DNA of 64,000 bases from Linnemannia schmuckeri. Taxonomy: Eukaryota > Mortierellomycota > Mortierellomycetes > Mortierellales > Mortierellaceae. The stretch lies in assembly GCA_029449235.1 (NCBI GenBank), contig JANATG010000013.1:1-64000 (forward strand). Direction: 5' to 3'. Made by a program: the position numbers and the translations under genes. Each line of letters begins with the position of its first letter. Position 1 is the first letter of the stretch. Positions 18,870-30,186 of this stretch are shown in pieces. Below the pieces are notes generated by a model. It searched no databases. It worked only from the letters and a program-made list of their open reading frames with translations, and had not been told where the DNA came from.

Positions 18870-21477
18870 CTATTTCTCATCTTGAGGAGGGGAGAGGTTG
18901 CGAGCTTTCGGAAGGCTAAAGGCCATCTTGATCGCATTGAGAGCCTCCTTTGGAGCAGGCGGCTTGTCGCCACCCAACAGTGTAGGTCGCCCTGTATTAA
19001 ACTTTGCCTTGGGCAAAAACTGTAGACCTTTGGAGGGAGAAGCCAACGCTGTCATTCCTGGGCCGTTCAAAATATCTCCCAAATCGTCCAGTCCCTTTCC
19101 TGTCAGCAGTCTGCGCTTCTTCTTGATCTTTTGAGCAGGGGCCTCACTGATATCCGTTATTGCAGAAGAAGATCCGGGTGTAAGTAATGCAGTCGATATT
19201 GGTATCCGTTCTGCAAGGGTGCTTGCTCCTGGGGTGTCGGCAGCCTTTGAGTTGGCGGTAAAGGTTGTAGATGTGGGTGTGTCGGCCATGGACTCTGGCG
19301 ACAGCGGCGTCGTCTCCGCCGCAGCGGCCTTGCGTTTGGGATCCCCCTTGACGCTTGAGCTCTGTCCTGAATTCTCCTTTGGCTTAGACTTGGAAGGCCG
19401 GGTCGACTTTTTGGCAAACGTTTCTGGAGCTGGGCTGATCTGCTTTTTGGTGGCTGGTCCCCCTCGGCTTTTACTGGTAACCTTCTTGGGGGGCTCGAAT
19501 TCAGAGTCGGAACTGTCAGACTTGTCGGACTCTGCTGCTTTACGTCCTCGTCCTGAAATAGTCCTCCTTGTGCCAGTCCTCGAAGGAGACGCTGCCCGAT
19601 CAACTTCCTGCATATTCTGATCTTGGTTTGATCCTGTGGCGGGATTTGTTTCGCCCGTAAGAACGGTGTGGTTGGTATTCGCCTTATCACCCTCATCTTT
19701 CTCTGGAGCTCCTGTTTCGTCCTTAGCATCGTCCTCCTTGTCATCTTCATCTTCTTCTTCCTTCTCCTCCTCCTCCTCCTCCTCCTCCTCCTCGTCAGAA
19801 GAATCGTCACTGGAAGTATCGTTGTCAAAAGAGTAGTGGACACTCTTAAAGCCTCCTCCAGCGCCCCTTGTCCTCGAGCTTCGAACAGGTCGAGACGGGG
19901 CTGGAAGGGCTACTTCTGGTTTGGCAGCCTCCGCCTCGCTCTCCATCTCAGAGTCGGTTTCCTTGAGGCTCCGTACTCTCTTGGGTCTACGAGCACGCGA
20001 TGCAGTAGCCTAAGCAGATAAAGCAAGGGAAGTAAGGAAGGCCGTGTTAACCAGGTTGCATTGCTCGTGCCATTTCCATTGTGAAGTAATTAATGGTGCA
20101 AGTAATTACCTTTTTGCCAGAAGCTTGCTTCGCGTCCTCTTTAGCCTTTGTTTCAAGTGCTTGAGCATGTTCCATGACTTCCAACAGTTTCCCGCGCAGC
20201 AGTTCAACCTTCTTCTCCAACTTGGCAACTTGAGCCTTGTGCTGATTGCTACTGACAGTACGGTCACTCTCCAGAATAGCGACACGGCTCTGCAAGGTCG
20301 AACACTGGAGGGTCAATTGATGCTTCTCCAACACCCACTCTGGCGGCGGAGCCTTTTGCATGTGGAGTGCGGTCGTTTTGATTTTGAGCGATGCAATCTG
20401 ATCCATCAGTCCCTTCTTTTCCTTATCCCAGGTAGCCCGCTCGTGCTTGATGCTATCCCGCATCCTCTTCTTGTCCTGTTCCCAGTCCATCACTTGAGCC
20501 CCACTGTTTGAACCTGACTCAATCAGCTTCGCCTGCAAGTAAAATTATGAGAATAATAACATCTCAGTGTTTTGTCCCATAAGCGACGAAGTTCAAATAC
20601 TCTACATAGCCAACAATCCAACATGAAAAAAAAAAATACCTTGAGAGATTCGATTTCCCCTACATACTCCTCCTTTTCGAGATTCCATCGTTTCTCCTCA
20701 TCCGACAATGTCGATTTTGTGATGTTGTAGAGACTCTCGGTCGTAGAAATTTCTGCTGTCAGTTTGACGTTGGTCTCCTCGGCCTTGAACAACCTTTTAA
20801 CCGTCTCCTCCTGAGTTGCTTTCATGGTTGATATTCGGAGCCATGCCTCCTTGAGTTGAATTGAGAGCTGCTTTGCTTCATCCTAAAGGAATACATGGCC
20901 ATCCAAAGAAATAAATAAATAAAACACACGAGAATATGAGTATGATTTGTAGTTTGGCAGCGCCATGACGTTACAATTTTTGGGTTTGAGCTTACTTCTC
21001 GTTCAGATAATTGCAGCTGATCCGATTTTTCCTGCTCCAACGAATCTCGTCCATCCACTGCCAGTGCTACAGAGAGGAGAGAGGTAAGCAGATATAGTGC
21101 GGGGACAAGTTAAAGGACTGTTAGAAAAAAATACCAAAAAAAAAGCGAACTGACATCGTAACAAAATACTGCCTATCGAGCAAAAGAGACTTACAGAGAT
21201 CAATTTCGAGTGCTCGAGTCTTCTCCTTAAGGTCCATCATTTCTTTGGCGGCAATACTGGCATTGAGACGAGCATCGGCTTCGAGGAACTGCGCGCGTTC
21301 TTCGAGCTGGGTAACCTTGCCATCGAGTTGCTCCTTGACATAGTTGAGCTCCTCAAGCTCGTCCTGAAGTCGCTGTACAGTCTTGGCTAATTCCTCTTTT
21401 GATTGCTCTGGCTCGGCAGTAGCGCTGTTGGCCTTGATTCTGCGAGATTTGCGTGGTGGACTGACGGCAGAGCTCAT
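18870..21477 (-). CDS. Unidentified coiled-coil protein with acidic, lysine-rich tail (719 aa)
   Basis: Five exons: 21477-21195, 21066-20996, 20882-20640, 20532-20110, 20009-18870. All splice sites are GT-AG and the phases add up to 720 codons. The N-terminus is basic (MSSAVSPPRKSRRIK). Residues of about 30-330 are heptad-rich coiled coil (EELAKTVQRLQDELEELN; LEKKVELLRGKLLEVME). After a basic link (RARRPKRVR) comes a disordered region with a run of more than ten Glu and many SDSSD-type casein-kinase-like sites, then Lys/Ser/Pro-rich sequence. A short conserved-looking C-terminus (GRPTLLGGDK, LNAIKMAFSLPKAR) ends the protein. The make-up suggests a nuclear or chromosome/spindle scaffold, but I do not recognise the family. 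The start is the first ATG with consistent phase; an upstream in-frame ATG at 21522 would add 15 residues. Confidence 0.8.
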
Positions 21478-22739
21478 TTGCAAAAGATGCAACGTGATAT
21501 GGTAGGCGATGGATATATGCACTGCGTTTCTCGAAAGGCGGCAAATGTGAAACCTGGCTGGTGAGAGGCGACGCCTTTTAGGTTATCTTGCTGTGTGCAG
21601 TGTGATGTGATGACCAATGAATGTATTCAACAGTCAGACCGCGTTTGTTGATTTGAAGAGCGAATGCCGACTCTGAGTTGCGCGTTCTCTATTTCGATGT
21701 GTGTTTTTGTTCCGTTGTCTTGCCGTGGATGTTTCTGTTGGGTCGTTGTCCGTCTGACTGATTGTGAGTTGAGTTGAGTTTTTGAGAGGCGGGCGAGAGA
21801 AGGTCAAAGGAGCAACACACATGACAAACTTGGAAGAGACACAGGAACTTATTTCCTGGTCAAATTAATCCTCATATGAATAATTTTGAGCGGAAATACC
21901 TACATTTCCTTTTTCTGTTAAGCAGCATCACATGATACTTTTTTCCAGGCACAGCCCTTTCTTGATGATCGCACATCCGTTGGCGGTCGTCAATTGGTTC
22001 GAGAGACAGAGGGAGAGCATATTTCTGATCAAAAATATGTGATATGAGGTACCTGAACTGAAAACGAGAAGAACAAAGAAAAAAAGGACGATGAGGGGAA
22101 TAAGGAAAGGAACACAAATACCAACGCTTGTCTTGTGAGTGAGAGTGGGTGAAAGAGAAAGAGCCCTGTTGTATTGTGTATGTATTGCGATTGATGGAAG
22201 GGGATTATTATCATATCGTACATATGATGGATCATGATCATGGCTCCAGTCGGTCCGTCAGGGTCGAACGAATCGTGTGTCGACAACAAAGCATTGCTGT
22301 TTATCGCCCTTGTATCCGCAGACAACTCAACAAGGTCTAACCAATCCCGTGTCATAAGTATAGATGACGGCGACACAGGCCCTCACCCACAGATTCAGCA
22401 TTGCGCCAATTGCATGCTCCTTTCCTCTTGATGCAGGCTACATAATGATATTTACCCATTTATAAACCCAACAGTCCTCTTGAGTATATATGTATCAACC
22501 AACGTCCCTCTCTCTCTTTCCTTCTTTTCTTCTTTTTTTCTCCACACTTTTCATTTGTCCCCCTTTCCCACTTCTCACTTCCCACTTCACACTGCCAACT
22601 CTCATTCTCCTCTTACCTTCCTTACCACCTTTCCATTGTTCATTACCCCTTCCTCCTTTCGCTGTTCATCACCTTTTAGCACACTACTCCTGTACTTAGT
22701 CCCTCCCTTACCTACCTTTTATATATAATACACCACACA
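21478..22739. promoter_or_regulatory. Divergent upstream region of the coiled-coil and ER Hsp90 genes
   Basis: 1.26 kb without a credible gene. The side next to Hsp90 (22500-22720) is a long pyrimidine-rich tract, common ahead of strongly expressed fungal genes, and ends in a TATATATAA-like motif (about 22720) close to the ATG. I looked for a perfect unfolded-protein-response element (CCAAT-N9-CCACG) and saw none. Confidence 0.5.
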
Positions 22740-25699
22740 ATGAGAAAATCATTCCTTTTGCTCAGCATCATCGCTGCCATCTCTGTCGTCGCCGCTGAGT
22801 CCCCCGCTGCCCAGGCTGCTTTCAACCAGCCCGGCGAGAAGGTTGCTCTCCCTGACAACTTTGCCTTTGATAACCAGCAGCCCCAGATCATCCAAGGCGA
22901 GAAGTTCCAATTCCAGGTATGTCTCTTTTCATGATCAATTAGACGCGTCTCTTCTTTATTTTCAAGTGTGCAAGGCAATTGTACGTAGTGCATTCGTTGA
23001 CTGAAACTAACCACCACGACCTTCTTTGCTCTTATTAACATCTCTAATAATAATAATAATAAAAAAATAGACGGAAGTGTCGCGCTTGATGAATATTGTT
23101 ATTAACTCTCTTTACAAGACCCCCGAGATCTTCTTGCGCGAACTCATTTCCAACGGTTCTGATGCCCTCGACAAGATCCGTTTCCAATCACTCACAGACT
23201 CGGCCGCACTCGCGTCCAACCCCAACCTCAACGTCACCATTGCCGTCCACAAAGATAAGCGCATCATCACCATTACCGATACCGGTATCGGTATGACCAA
23301 GGAGGACCTCCAAAAGAACCTCGGTACCATCGCCAAGGTAATTAGCTCTTTACGCGCGATATTTTATATTAGACCTGCTCGGATCAATTGGATCAATTGG
23401 GCAATTGGACGAAGGCAGGTGTTGCATACGACCATTGAACAACTGGAGATTAGATGAGCAACAACCGTTCCATATGGATATGGACAGGCACTGGCCAAAT
23501 ATCATAGATTGTCGCTACAGGATGACCAATGCGTAATTACTTGATACACAAGGGATATTAGGCTAACGAAATAGTTGATTTACACATTCACACGCATTGA
23601 TCGTGTTTCACTTCTATTGATGCTATCTCACGCGTTATACTAACTTTTCATTGTGTGCATCTCTCTAATCGCAATAGTCGGGCACATCAGAATTCTTGGA
23701 TACACTTTCGGGAGACAAGGCTGATATGGACTTGATCGGAAAGTTTGGTGTGGGTTTCTACTCGGTCTTCTTGGTCGCCGACAAGGTGCGCGTCACCAGT
23801 AAGAACAACAACGACGATCAGTACATCTGGGAGTCGACCGCCGTCGACGATTTCACCATCGCCAAGGATCCTGCCGGAAACACCCTTGGCCGTGGTACCC
23901 AGATCGCTATCCACCTCAAGGAGGACCAGGACCAGTACCTCGACGACGCCAAGATCCAGCAGCTCGTCGCAAAGTACTCCGAGTTCATTAACTTCCCCAT
24001 CTACCTCCGTCGCACGAAGACAAAGACCGTCGAGGCCGAGACCCCCAAGGAAGCCGACGCCGACGACTCAGAGGAACCCAAGGTCGAGGACGCCAAAGAA
24101 GAGACCCCCGCTGCTCCCGTCACCATCACCTATCAGGAGGACGACCTCATGAACTCCAACAAACCCATCTGGATTCGCGATCCCAAATCCGTCACCGAGA
24201 AGGAGTACCAGGAGTTCTACTCGGTCCTCACCCGTGAACCTGAAGCAAAGTCGATGGCCTACAGCCACTTCAAGGCCGAGGGTGATGTCGAGTTTAAGGC
24301 TATCATGTACATCCCCAGCAAGGCCCCCAAGGACCTCTTCCAGCGTGTCGACAATGTCCACTCCAACGTCAAACTCTATGTGAAGCGCGTCTTTATTACC
24401 GATGACTCTGCCGAATTTTTACCCCGCTGGCTCGGATTCCTAAAGGTCGTTGTCGATGCCGAGGATGCTCCCCTCAACGTCTCTCGTGAGACTGTCCAGT
24501 CAAACAAGAGCATCAAGTCCATCCGCAAGCACTTGATCAAGAAGATGTTTGATCTCCTCAAGTCCCTTTCCGCCGACGAGGACAAATACGCTGATTTCAT
24601 CAAGGAGTATGGCACCAGCCTCAAGCTCGGGGCCCTCGAGGACAAGGCTCACATCAAGAAGATCGGTCGTCTCCTGCGTTACCGCTCCTCCAACTCGGAA
24701 AAGTACACCTCCTTGGAGTCCTATGTTTCTCGCATGAAGAAGGGCCAAAAGGACATCTTCTACTTTACCGGCTCCAATGTCGAGGAAATCCAGCAGTCGC
24801 CATTCGTCGAGTCGCTCTTGGCCCGTGGATACGAGGTCCTCTACATGGACGACCCCATTGACGAGATTGTCCTCCAGCACATTGCCAACTTTGAGGGCAA
24901 GGCCTTCCAGAACGTTGCCAAGTCGTCCTTGAAGCTCGGAGATGAGGACACTGATGCCGACTCGGAAAAGGCCCTCGAGGAAAAGTTTTTGCCCTTGCTC
25001 GACTGGATGCAAGCCACCCTCTTGAACGACATTGAGAAGGTCCGTGTCTCGAAGCGTTTGACCACCTCACCTGCCGCCTTGGTCGCCAGCGATTTCGGCT
25101 GGACTGCCAACATGGAGCGTTTGATGGAGGGCCAGGCCAAGCAGAACAAGGACGCCGCCATGCACCAGTTCATGAAGAGCCAGAAAAAGATTCTCGAGAT
25201 CAACCCCGGCCACCCCTTGATTATTGGAATGTTGGAGCGCGCCAGCAAGGACCCCAAGGGATACGAGAACGACAAGCACTTCCAGGAGATGGCCAAGGTT
25301 CTGTACGACATTACGCTGGTCCGTAGTGGATACTCCTTGAAGGAGGGTGTCAAAGCCTTTGCCGGACGAGTTGAGAACATGTTGCGTGTCAACCTGGGTG
25401 TTGACGAGGCCGCCGAGGCTGTCTTTGAGGCCCCTCAGGCCGAGAACCGTGACCAAGAGGAAATTGACGCTGAGATTGAGAAGAGAGGTGATATCCTTAT
25501 GGCCGACGATGTCGAGCCTGGTTCGATGACTCCCGAGGAGCTCAACCGGATGATGAAGGAGTTTACTGAGAGCACCAACCCACCCCTGGCTGGATCCGGT
25601 GGCAAAAAGGTTGAGGTCAACGTCAACGATATCGTTGCCGAGGCTGAACAGGAGCTCGACAGCGAGGAGCCCAAGGAGACCGTCCATGACGAACTGTAA
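22740..25699 (+). CDS. HSP90B1: Endoplasmic reticulum Hsp90 chaperone (GRP94/endoplasmin)
   Basis: Three exons (22740-22916, 23071-23337, 23678-25699), 821 aa. An N-terminal signal peptide (MRKSFLLLSIIAAISVVAAES) and a C-terminal HDEL place it in the ER lumen. The GHKL ATPase domain has NGSDALDKIR, DTGIGMT and GVGFYSVFLV. An acidic linker separates it from the middle domain, where DAEDAPLNVSRE carries the catalytic arginine. The dimerisation domain follows (AGRVENMLRVNLGV), then an acidic tail. Its role is ATP-driven folding of secreted and membrane proteins. GRP94-type lengths are about 800 aa, so it is full length. It is absent from budding and fission yeast, which makes its presence notable. 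The second intron (340 bp) is long for this window. Confidence 0.95.
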
Positions 25700-26057
25700 A
25701 TCGCAATATACATCTACAAATATAAATTAGAAGACCTTGGTTTTTTTTCCAGCATTTGATTTGGATGTAAATGTGTACTATGTTAGAGCTAGGGCCAGCT
25801 TGTGGAAGATGGAAAGAAAGGACCCACTGCTTTTCTCCCTCAACTTGAACATGTATGGCGTTTATGAATAAGTAGCGTGCAAAGAATACAGAACATTGTG
25901 CGAGAAGAAATAGAGAAATACGAGGAAAAGTGTTTTTTAATGTTGATGTATTGTACATGGTGCGAGGGGTTCTAAATAATAATGTGGAAAAGTGGGGCAT
26001 GCAAAAGAGCAAAAGGTAAAGTTTGCAAACAAAAATGAAAAAGAAAGTAGGTAAAGC
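25700..26057. other. Convergent 3' region of Hsp90 and BCS1 genes
   Basis: 358 bases of AT-rich sequence between two stop codons facing each other. It probably holds both 3' untranslated regions. Confidence 0.5.
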
Positions 26058-28715
26058 TTAAACGGCAGCAGCAGCATTGCCCTCGGTTTGAGCAGGGACC
26101 TCCTGCTCACCTTCTGCAGCCTTGAATCCGTTGACAGACTTGATCTCCTTGGCGGATGCAGAGCCGTTGGGCTTCTTAGCCTCCTCGTAGTAGTCAGAAT
26201 CAGAGAAGGAGTCCGACCCAGACTCATCATCATCCTCATCGTCCTCATCCTCGCTGCTATCAATAGTCTCCCCTGCAGCAATCTTAGCCTCCTTGGCCTT
26301 CTTCTCAACCTCCTCCTTCTTGGCCTTCTTCTTTTCACGGCGCTGGCGACGAATCACCTTCTTGTTCAATAAAACCTCACGCTCGTGAGCCAACTCTGCC
26401 AAGAAACCAGGGACCTCGTCCAGAATGTTCTCGGGGTCGTCGCGATGAAGCATGAAAAATCCTTGAAGCTGAGCGGTAGTAACGGCATCCTTGAAGGTGA
26501 TGGCCTCGGCCATCTTGGCAGCAGTACGTTTAATCATGGCATCGTAGGCCTCCTTGCGTCCCTTCTCCTTGGAGTCCTGGGCAAGCGGCGATACAGCAGA
26601 GGCAGCGGCAGTGGTAGCAGTAGAATCAGCGAAGGTCTTCCGAACAGGCTTGGGAGTAACAGGAGGACGGCTTAAGAAGAACTTCATGAACATGCCTTCA
26701 ATTTGGTGCTTGTCAGCATAGTCAAAAAGCATCTTTCTGTCGCAGCGTCCAGGGCGAATCAAAGCAGGGGCGAGCTTGCGGATATGATTGGTGGTCATAA
26801 AGACGACGCTTCCCTCCTGTGCAGTGATACCGTCGAGGGCGTTGAGGATTCCAGAGAGAGTGACATTATTTCCGCCCTCCTGGGCCTTTCCAGCCTTGCG
26901 CTTGACCAATGCAGCGTCAACATCCTCCATGAGCAAGATGCTGTTGCGGGGTGCGTTGTTCAGGAGGCGATCCAGCTGTTGGTCGTTCAGTCCAGAGATA
27001 CCCAAGTTAACGATGCAGACAGACATGTTGAGATGACCAGCCAAGGCAACAATGAAGGAGGTCTTGCCGGTACCGGGGGGACCGTGGAGGAGATAACCAC
27101 GGCGGTATGGAACACCCCGGTCATGGTACCACTGAGATGAGTTTCGAAATGTTGTAATATCTATGTGCACAAGGTGCAGTATTTAGCACGGATTAGTACA
27201 TTTATAATGACAACAACATAGAGCTTTTTGATTAGGCAAAAAAAGGGGGAGGGGAAGGGGCAATGCATACCTTCAAGAAGCTCCTCCTTGAGACCCTCGG
27301 CGAGAATGACAGAATGGAATGCACGAGGGGAACGGGTTGAGCTGCCGGACCAGTAGTTGTCGTAAGGCTGAGAGGTGTAGATAGTGGTCTTTCCCTCCTT
27401 TTTCTTATACGATTCCTCCATAGCATCCTATGGCAAAAAAGAGGAGTAGGATAAAGAAAACACGGGATGGTTAGAAATTTTCGTTCTTCCTCTTTTTGTT
27501 TTCAAGAGTGCCTCTCTTTGTCCTGTCTGTTATCCCCCCTGATCCCCTCTCTCATGTATTTTCCTACTTGTATTCATTTTCCTCCCTTTGTCATGTTTGC
27601 TTTTCTCCCTCTTCCTTGCGTTGGTGTTCTCTTCTATGTCCTGTTTATTTTTCCTTCCTTATGCACCGTGTTTTTCTTTCAATTCTTTTTGACCTGAGTC
27701 CTTTGTCTCGTTTTTCCTGCCGATTTCTTCCTAATGTATGTGTTGAAGCGACAAAAAGAGCCTTTTCCTTACCTGGACGATGGTTTTCAAGCGAGAAATG
27801 TCCCAGCCAAAGGTCGAGATGGTTAGGCACTGCTTCTTTTGGATAGAGGCCAAGATGCGAGATTGTTCACTATCAGCACCAGAGGCCTGGTCAGGACGGT
27901 CGCGGGAAACATTGACCTTGTATCCCTTGTGGTAGAGAACATGAGAACCCATGCCAGGCATGAACAGGAGACGAGGACGCTCATCCTTGCTGTTGTTATT
28001 GCTATAGTAGTCGTCATTGTCACTGTCATCATCCCACACGGCCTTGACCGTCAAATGGCGGACGGACTTTGTGAGCGGTCTTTCAGCAACCCATTCTAAA
28101 ATAGATAAAGAGAAAGATGTCAGCATGCAGTGTGCGGCAGAGACCATGTCATTGTCGTGTAAAAAATAAATTCGCATGCTGCGGCGTAAGCCAAAAAGGA
28201 CAAAAAGGGGGAGAAGGACTAAGATACAAGTTGGAATCAGAAGCGATATTAAAAAAAAAAGTTGAAACATACCAGAGAGCCACTTGTAGGTGTCATCGCC
28301 CTCCTGGACCTCGACCGAGACGTAGAACCAGGACTGGATTTCGTAGTAATAGCGGACGAAGAGATCCTTAAAGAAGGTGTAGAAGCTTCCGATGATCATC
28401 AGGAAGAAACCCGCCGAGAGAACATCATTCCCCATCACTACGTTGGACGTGTTGAGGAGGACGTTACAGTATATTAGGATATGATGATGATGATGATGAT
28501 GAGAGTAACAAGTATTAAAAGTGCTAGCAAGGACAAGCTTGTATGATTAGAGTGAGAAGAGAAAGAGTTGTACCTCCTTTGACGACTTTCATGGCGGCAG
28601 GGGAGAGAGTGGCCTCGAAGCGGGATCCGGATTGGACGGCCTGGTCGAGAACCTGGTCGAGGACCTGGACGGTGCTGTTGAGCAAAGTGCCCGTCTTGGA
28701 AGCGATCCAATCCAT
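26058..28715 (-). CDS. BCS1: BCS1-type mitochondrial AAA ATPase with long charged tail (629 aa)
   Basis: Five exons: 28715-28574, 28437-28273, 28095-27773, 27427-27271, 27160-26058, all GT-AG. A single membrane segment lies near residues 48-65 (VLSAGFFLMIIGSFYTFF), followed by the BCS1_N region (FYVSVEVQEGDDTYKWL) and a AAA module. The module has Walker A GPPGTGKT (about 289-296), Walker B ILLMEDVDAA and FMTTNHIRKLAPALIRPGR. BCS1 translocates the folded Rieske iron-sulfur protein across the mitochondrial inner membrane for complex III assembly. The usual length is 420-460 aa. Here an insert of Ala/Thr-rich sequence interrupts the small AAA subdomain, and about 130 extra residues form a Lys/Arg helix followed by an Asp/Glu/Ser-rich tail. 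A specialised paralogue is possible. Confidence 0.9.
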
Positions 28716-30186
28716 GATGTTTCTGTGTGTTTGATCCTTTTTGTGTTGTGTTGGTTGTTGTGCTGTTATAGAGGAACAAGGCTGTGTGTATAAAAAGAAT
28801 CAAGAGGGTGGAAATGGGCGGAAGTGTGGATAAAGAAGAGGGAAAGAGAGGAGAGATTTTGGCGAGGAGGACGGTCCCTTTTTTAAAGATTTTTTTTTTT
28901 TTTTTTTTTGCCATCCACGGAGGATGAATAAGAGAGACAAAGCAGTCCCCTCATACGGTGAGACTAGGATATCGAACAAGAGTGTCAATCGAAGAGCACC
29001 CCTTTGGCCCTTCCCTCCGCGCCACCACTTTGCCATTTGGATCTGACTGTCTGTCTGGACCATCATCTGGAGCACTTTATTACGACTTGGCAAAAAACAG
29101 AGAGCAATTGATTTAGACACACGCCACAAGGAAGGGCACAAGGCAATCCTTGTCTCAACTCAGCCCATTCTCTCGTTCGTTTTCTCAACATGCGGAAATA
29201 CACACTCACATACACACGCTGACACATAGACTGCGGCGTTCTTTTTTTTTTTTTCTTTTTTCTTGCAAAAAGTATATTTGGGCAAACAGGGCCCGGATGT
29301 TCTTCCTCGCTATCTCCTTTGATGTCATTATACATCTGCTGTAGTCCCCACCAATAGGCCACTATTCACAATGACATCTCCGTCCTGGCGCAACTTACTC
29401 GCAATCCCGCTGACTGCAACTCATCGAAAAAGCCCTCCCTACCTCCAGCCTCCAGCCAACTTTTGCCCATTCTCTTTTCGTCAAATAACATGATATTTTG
29501 CGCCACCATGTTCCTGTGCCTGTGCCTGTGTCTCAGATAGCAAAAGATCCAATGGCTCCATTCTGCACCCGAACAATACGCCCTCACCTTCATCCACACA
29601 CACGACCTACCTACTGCCACACAACTTTTTACCTTTTTATTCTGCTGCACAAGCCATGTGTCAGTCGCTCACATCTATGTTAGGTTGGGTGTTCCACTTA
29701 CTCACTTAATGAACATGCTTTCGAAACACAACAGATGTTCGAGGCATTGATGATATCTTGTTGCTGAACTTGACGTATTACATGGTTGGTGGGGAAGAAT
29801 GGGAGTACCAGAGTCTTCATATGGTGTTAGATTTGAGAGTGCGTTACCCCTAGAAGGAGAAGTGAGCCTGAGGGGTGTGTGTGACAATGATGAATTGCCA
29901 GTGGCTTGCGTATGAAAAGAACCCCTCTTTGCCTGTTTGAGAGTTGAGGTGGAGTGGAGTTTAGTAGGGTTTGTTTGTGTGTTTGTGTTTGTGTTTGTTT
30001 GTTGTGTCTGTTCGTGTCAAACCCCTACCTACAATCGTCCTCTCGTCATCATCCTCTCTTCTTTTTCATCACAACACACCGCTCAAATACATACTTCTCA
30101 TCCTCATCAACACAAGACAGCAAGGAATCAACATCCATACACCACTAACTAACTACAGGCAACAAATAATAACAACATACCAACAG
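28716..30186. promoter_or_regulatory. Divergent upstream region of BCS1 and cyclin B genes
   Basis: 1.47 kb with several mononucleotide and pyrimidine tracts (for example a T run at 28890-28910) and no credible gene. Short open frames here show no family resemblance. Confidence 0.5.

Noticed and set aside
29702..29887. A 61-codon minus-strand frame between BCS1 and cyclin B.
   Set aside because: No start context, domain or composition bias that would separate it from chance.
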